64,000 nt of DNA. Origin: Trichaptum fuscoviolaceum. Taxonomy: Eukaryota; Basidiomycota; Agaricomycetes; Hymenochaetales; Trichaptaceae. Both the position numbers and the translations under genes were made by a program. Below are positions 62,016 to 64,000 of this stretch, one piece after another; positions within the stretch are counted from its first letter, which is position 1; every line of letters begins with the position of its first letter. The notes under the pieces are model-generated. The model was not told the origin of the DNA, ran no database searches, and saw nothing but the letters and a program-made list of their open reading frames with translations. Where the stretch lies: contig CAJSYZ010000004.1 in assembly GCA_910574455.1 (NCBI GenBank), forward strand, positions 4,164,599 to 4,228,598, given 5' to 3'.

Positions 62016-64000
62016 CTAAATTTTCATAAACGAGAACAAGCTACCAAGCTCGACCCACCGCCGCCCGCATTGGCTCAGGTACTTGTCCACAACTTGTCCC
62101 ATACCCAACAGGAATTGAGTATTGTTCAGGACGACGCCATCGGCTATATAGTAATGTGAGCAATTGAAATCGCTAGTCGGTTGAGCAGAACATACCGTTC
62201 TGAATCCCCTTTTTCTTTAGTGCATCTTGAATCTTCTTTTCGTCGAATAAAGACGAATAGTACATGAGTTGGGTATACAGCTGTTGATCCGAATACTGTC
62301 CATTCCTTGTTCGTCAGTGTCATTCTAGACGATGGTTATTTCAACGTACCTCGAATGCAACAGTGCCCTTGCAGCCAGGCTTTAAACATCTCCGTCCGTA
62401 TACTCCCATCATACGTGTGCGATTTCTACACATTGGGTCGTCGCAGACTGTCCATCCCTCATAGTATTTGTTGATATGCTGCCTTATCTGATTCTCCAGT
62501 TGCACCCGGAGGCTGATGTCCAAAAGAGGTGCACCACAGCCCGCACAGACCGGGCCTGAAGATTGTAGAATCGAAATCTGTCGATCTTCGTCATCAATTT
62601 ATCCTGTGCAAGCAATGAAGGGGACGTACATGTCGTTCAGCGACTGGTGAAAATGGCATTTGACCTTCGCATTTGCGACAACGGACGAGCAAAGGGTCGC
62701 AATCCTTGAATCGTTCGTCATCAGGCATCTGCGACTCCATCGAGCCGAACGGGCGCTCCTCAGCATCGCCGACGATGTGGCTTTTGTAGCGACCGGGATC
62801 TAGGCCCATGCACTGCGCAAGCCTTGCCCTGTCCGTGCCTTCAATAGGATCGCATAGACGTTCAATTGGAGGTAGTATTTGCTGTGAGAGATAGTATTCA
62901 TAGTCTACCAAGAGATTCTGTCATCCGGTAGCTCACTTTAATCTCATCAAACTCACGTACCGATTTGTAGCCCACTTCCTGCCTTTCTGATCTCATCTGG
63001 ATGGTGAGCTTTCTCTGCTTGAGCAGATTTGCCCTGATCACTGCCCTCGCCCAGGCAAAATATATACGGAATAACGTCACCAGCCCGAGCAGACTGACCC
63101 TTAGCTTTCATTCGAAGAGCGACTGTGACATGAGGCTGGCTCTTAGCATCAGGATAGTCCTCGGGGTTCTTCCCTAGACGCTATCATCGCCGTGAGCACA
63201 ACATTGAGGTGGAGTTGTAGCTTGTCGTCAGACAAACCTTGAAGATAATAAACTCCTCCAAACCGATCTTCCCGTTCCTAACCCTTTCACCCATTGCAGC
63301 TAGATATTCATGGATGTTCTCAACTACCGTCTCGGTTGCCTCTCCAGAGAGGATCTGGTTTAAGACATATCTATGGCCACTTCAGTTTTCCCGTCTGAAA
63401 GAAGAAACTACAACATACTGTGAAACATTCTTGGACAGAACGCAATATTCTCTTCGTTTCATGTCCAATCCTTTGACTTCGATTGATGTCTTCTTTTCTT
63501 CCTCCATCTTTACTGCGGCATATTTCTTCTTTTGTAGAAGCAGAAGTCGTTGAAATACTCCGTCGAGGTCGATCTCGAGTAGCCTGTAGCGATCATTGAC
63601 TTGCTTCTTGAATTGAGCAGCAATCTCAAGGGCTTTATCGAACTCGGTCACGTTAGAATTGACGAATACCGAGTCTGTGTCACCATAGACAACCTAAGAT
63701 TCAGTTTAGCAACCATAAAGGTAAATTTGAAAGAAGAGAACTCACATCGAGCTGCAGACTTTCGGCGAGCTCGCGGGTATTCGTTAGAATCTCTCTGCCC
63801 TTGAATGTTGTAAGGGCAGCAAGAGGTCGAGCGTAGAATCTCGAGTATTCGAAACCCAGGCATCCATACATACTGTTCGCTGTGAGCTTGAGGGCCTGTT
63901 GTTTAATGTCGTACTGTTGCAATTTGGCTTTTGTAATCGACCGGTCTTTCATAAGACCCTTGACTTGTCGCCGCCGGTTAACAAGCGTTGCAATGAGCCT
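62016..64000 (-). CDS. POL1: DNA polymerase alpha catalytic subunit, C-terminal part
   Basis: The gene runs off the right edge, so only the C-terminal part is present. B-family polymerase motifs are visible: [20 protein letters not shown] (motif B), then [12 protein letters not shown] (motif C with the two catalytic Asp), and [11 protein letters not shown] (KKRY-type motif). The C-terminal zinc-binding modules are CRKCEG and, after an inter-exon stretch, [20 protein letters not shown] and [11 protein letters not shown], which bind the B subunit. The final exon ends GSLFSFMKI. Pol alpha-primase starts every Okazaki fragment. Several short introns separate the exons. No truncation or frame problem is seen. 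Confidence 0.95.

Overview
The window is nuclear DNA from a filamentous basidiomycete, most likely an Agaricomycete. Genes are dense, on both strands, and split by many GT-AG introns of about 45-85 bp. Recognisable products are all fungal or eukaryotic: lanosterol synthase, the Pol alpha catalytic subunit, a Pol III subunit, a DEP/DH/PH/CNH RhoGEF and two Zn2Cys6 regulators. No prokaryotic operons, rRNA genes or CRISPR arrays are seen. Exon joins were done by eye. For most complete genes I checked that exon lengths keep the frame; this was not done in full for the two regulators, the thioesterase, the RhoGEF, the permease, the zinc transporter or POL1.

Layout, left half: a 5'-truncated BRAP2/ETP1-like ubiquitin ligase (+, 1-1698), ARP9-like actin-related protein (-, 1802-3529), ERG7 (+, 3983-6771), Zn2Cys6 regulator A (-, 7132-10856), a secreted histidine-rich protein with dibasic sites (+, 12574-14912), regulator B, a paralogue of A (+, 16586-20729), RPC25 (-, 21195-22207), mitochondrial carrier RIM2 (+, 22489-23759), a hotdog thioesterase (-, 24143-25339), TSR4 (+, 25887-27741), peroxiredoxin (-, 27894-28639) and an orphan protein (+, 29141-30213).

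Layout, right half: a CUE/CCCH/DUF1771/Smr protein (+, 31017-34200), a coiled-coil protein (-, 34921-36682), a RhoGEF with two tandem DH domains (-, 37105-43473), a tRNA m3C methyltransferase (+, 44179-46061), a 3.5 kb gene-free stretch, an amino-acid permease (+, 49616-52093), two identical tail-to-tail tRNA-Trp-like genes (52640-52723 + and 56407-56490 -) with a 3,405 bp DNA transposon between them (52842-56246), MSC2-type zinc transporter (+, 56735-60124), MRP20 (-, 60256-61122), a flavin-reductase-like protein (+, 61215-61973) and POL1 (-, 62016 to the window edge).

Most genes are housekeeping and unrelated in function. The accessory-looking parts are the 7-21 kb block, where a head-to-head duplicated regulator pair flanks a secreted His-rich, possibly Kex2-processed protein, and the 46-56.5 kb block with the gene-poor stretch, tRNA pair and transposon. 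Recurrent gene-structure oddities are micro-exons of 7-12 nt in the regulators and the permease, and frequent AAG 3' splice sites.
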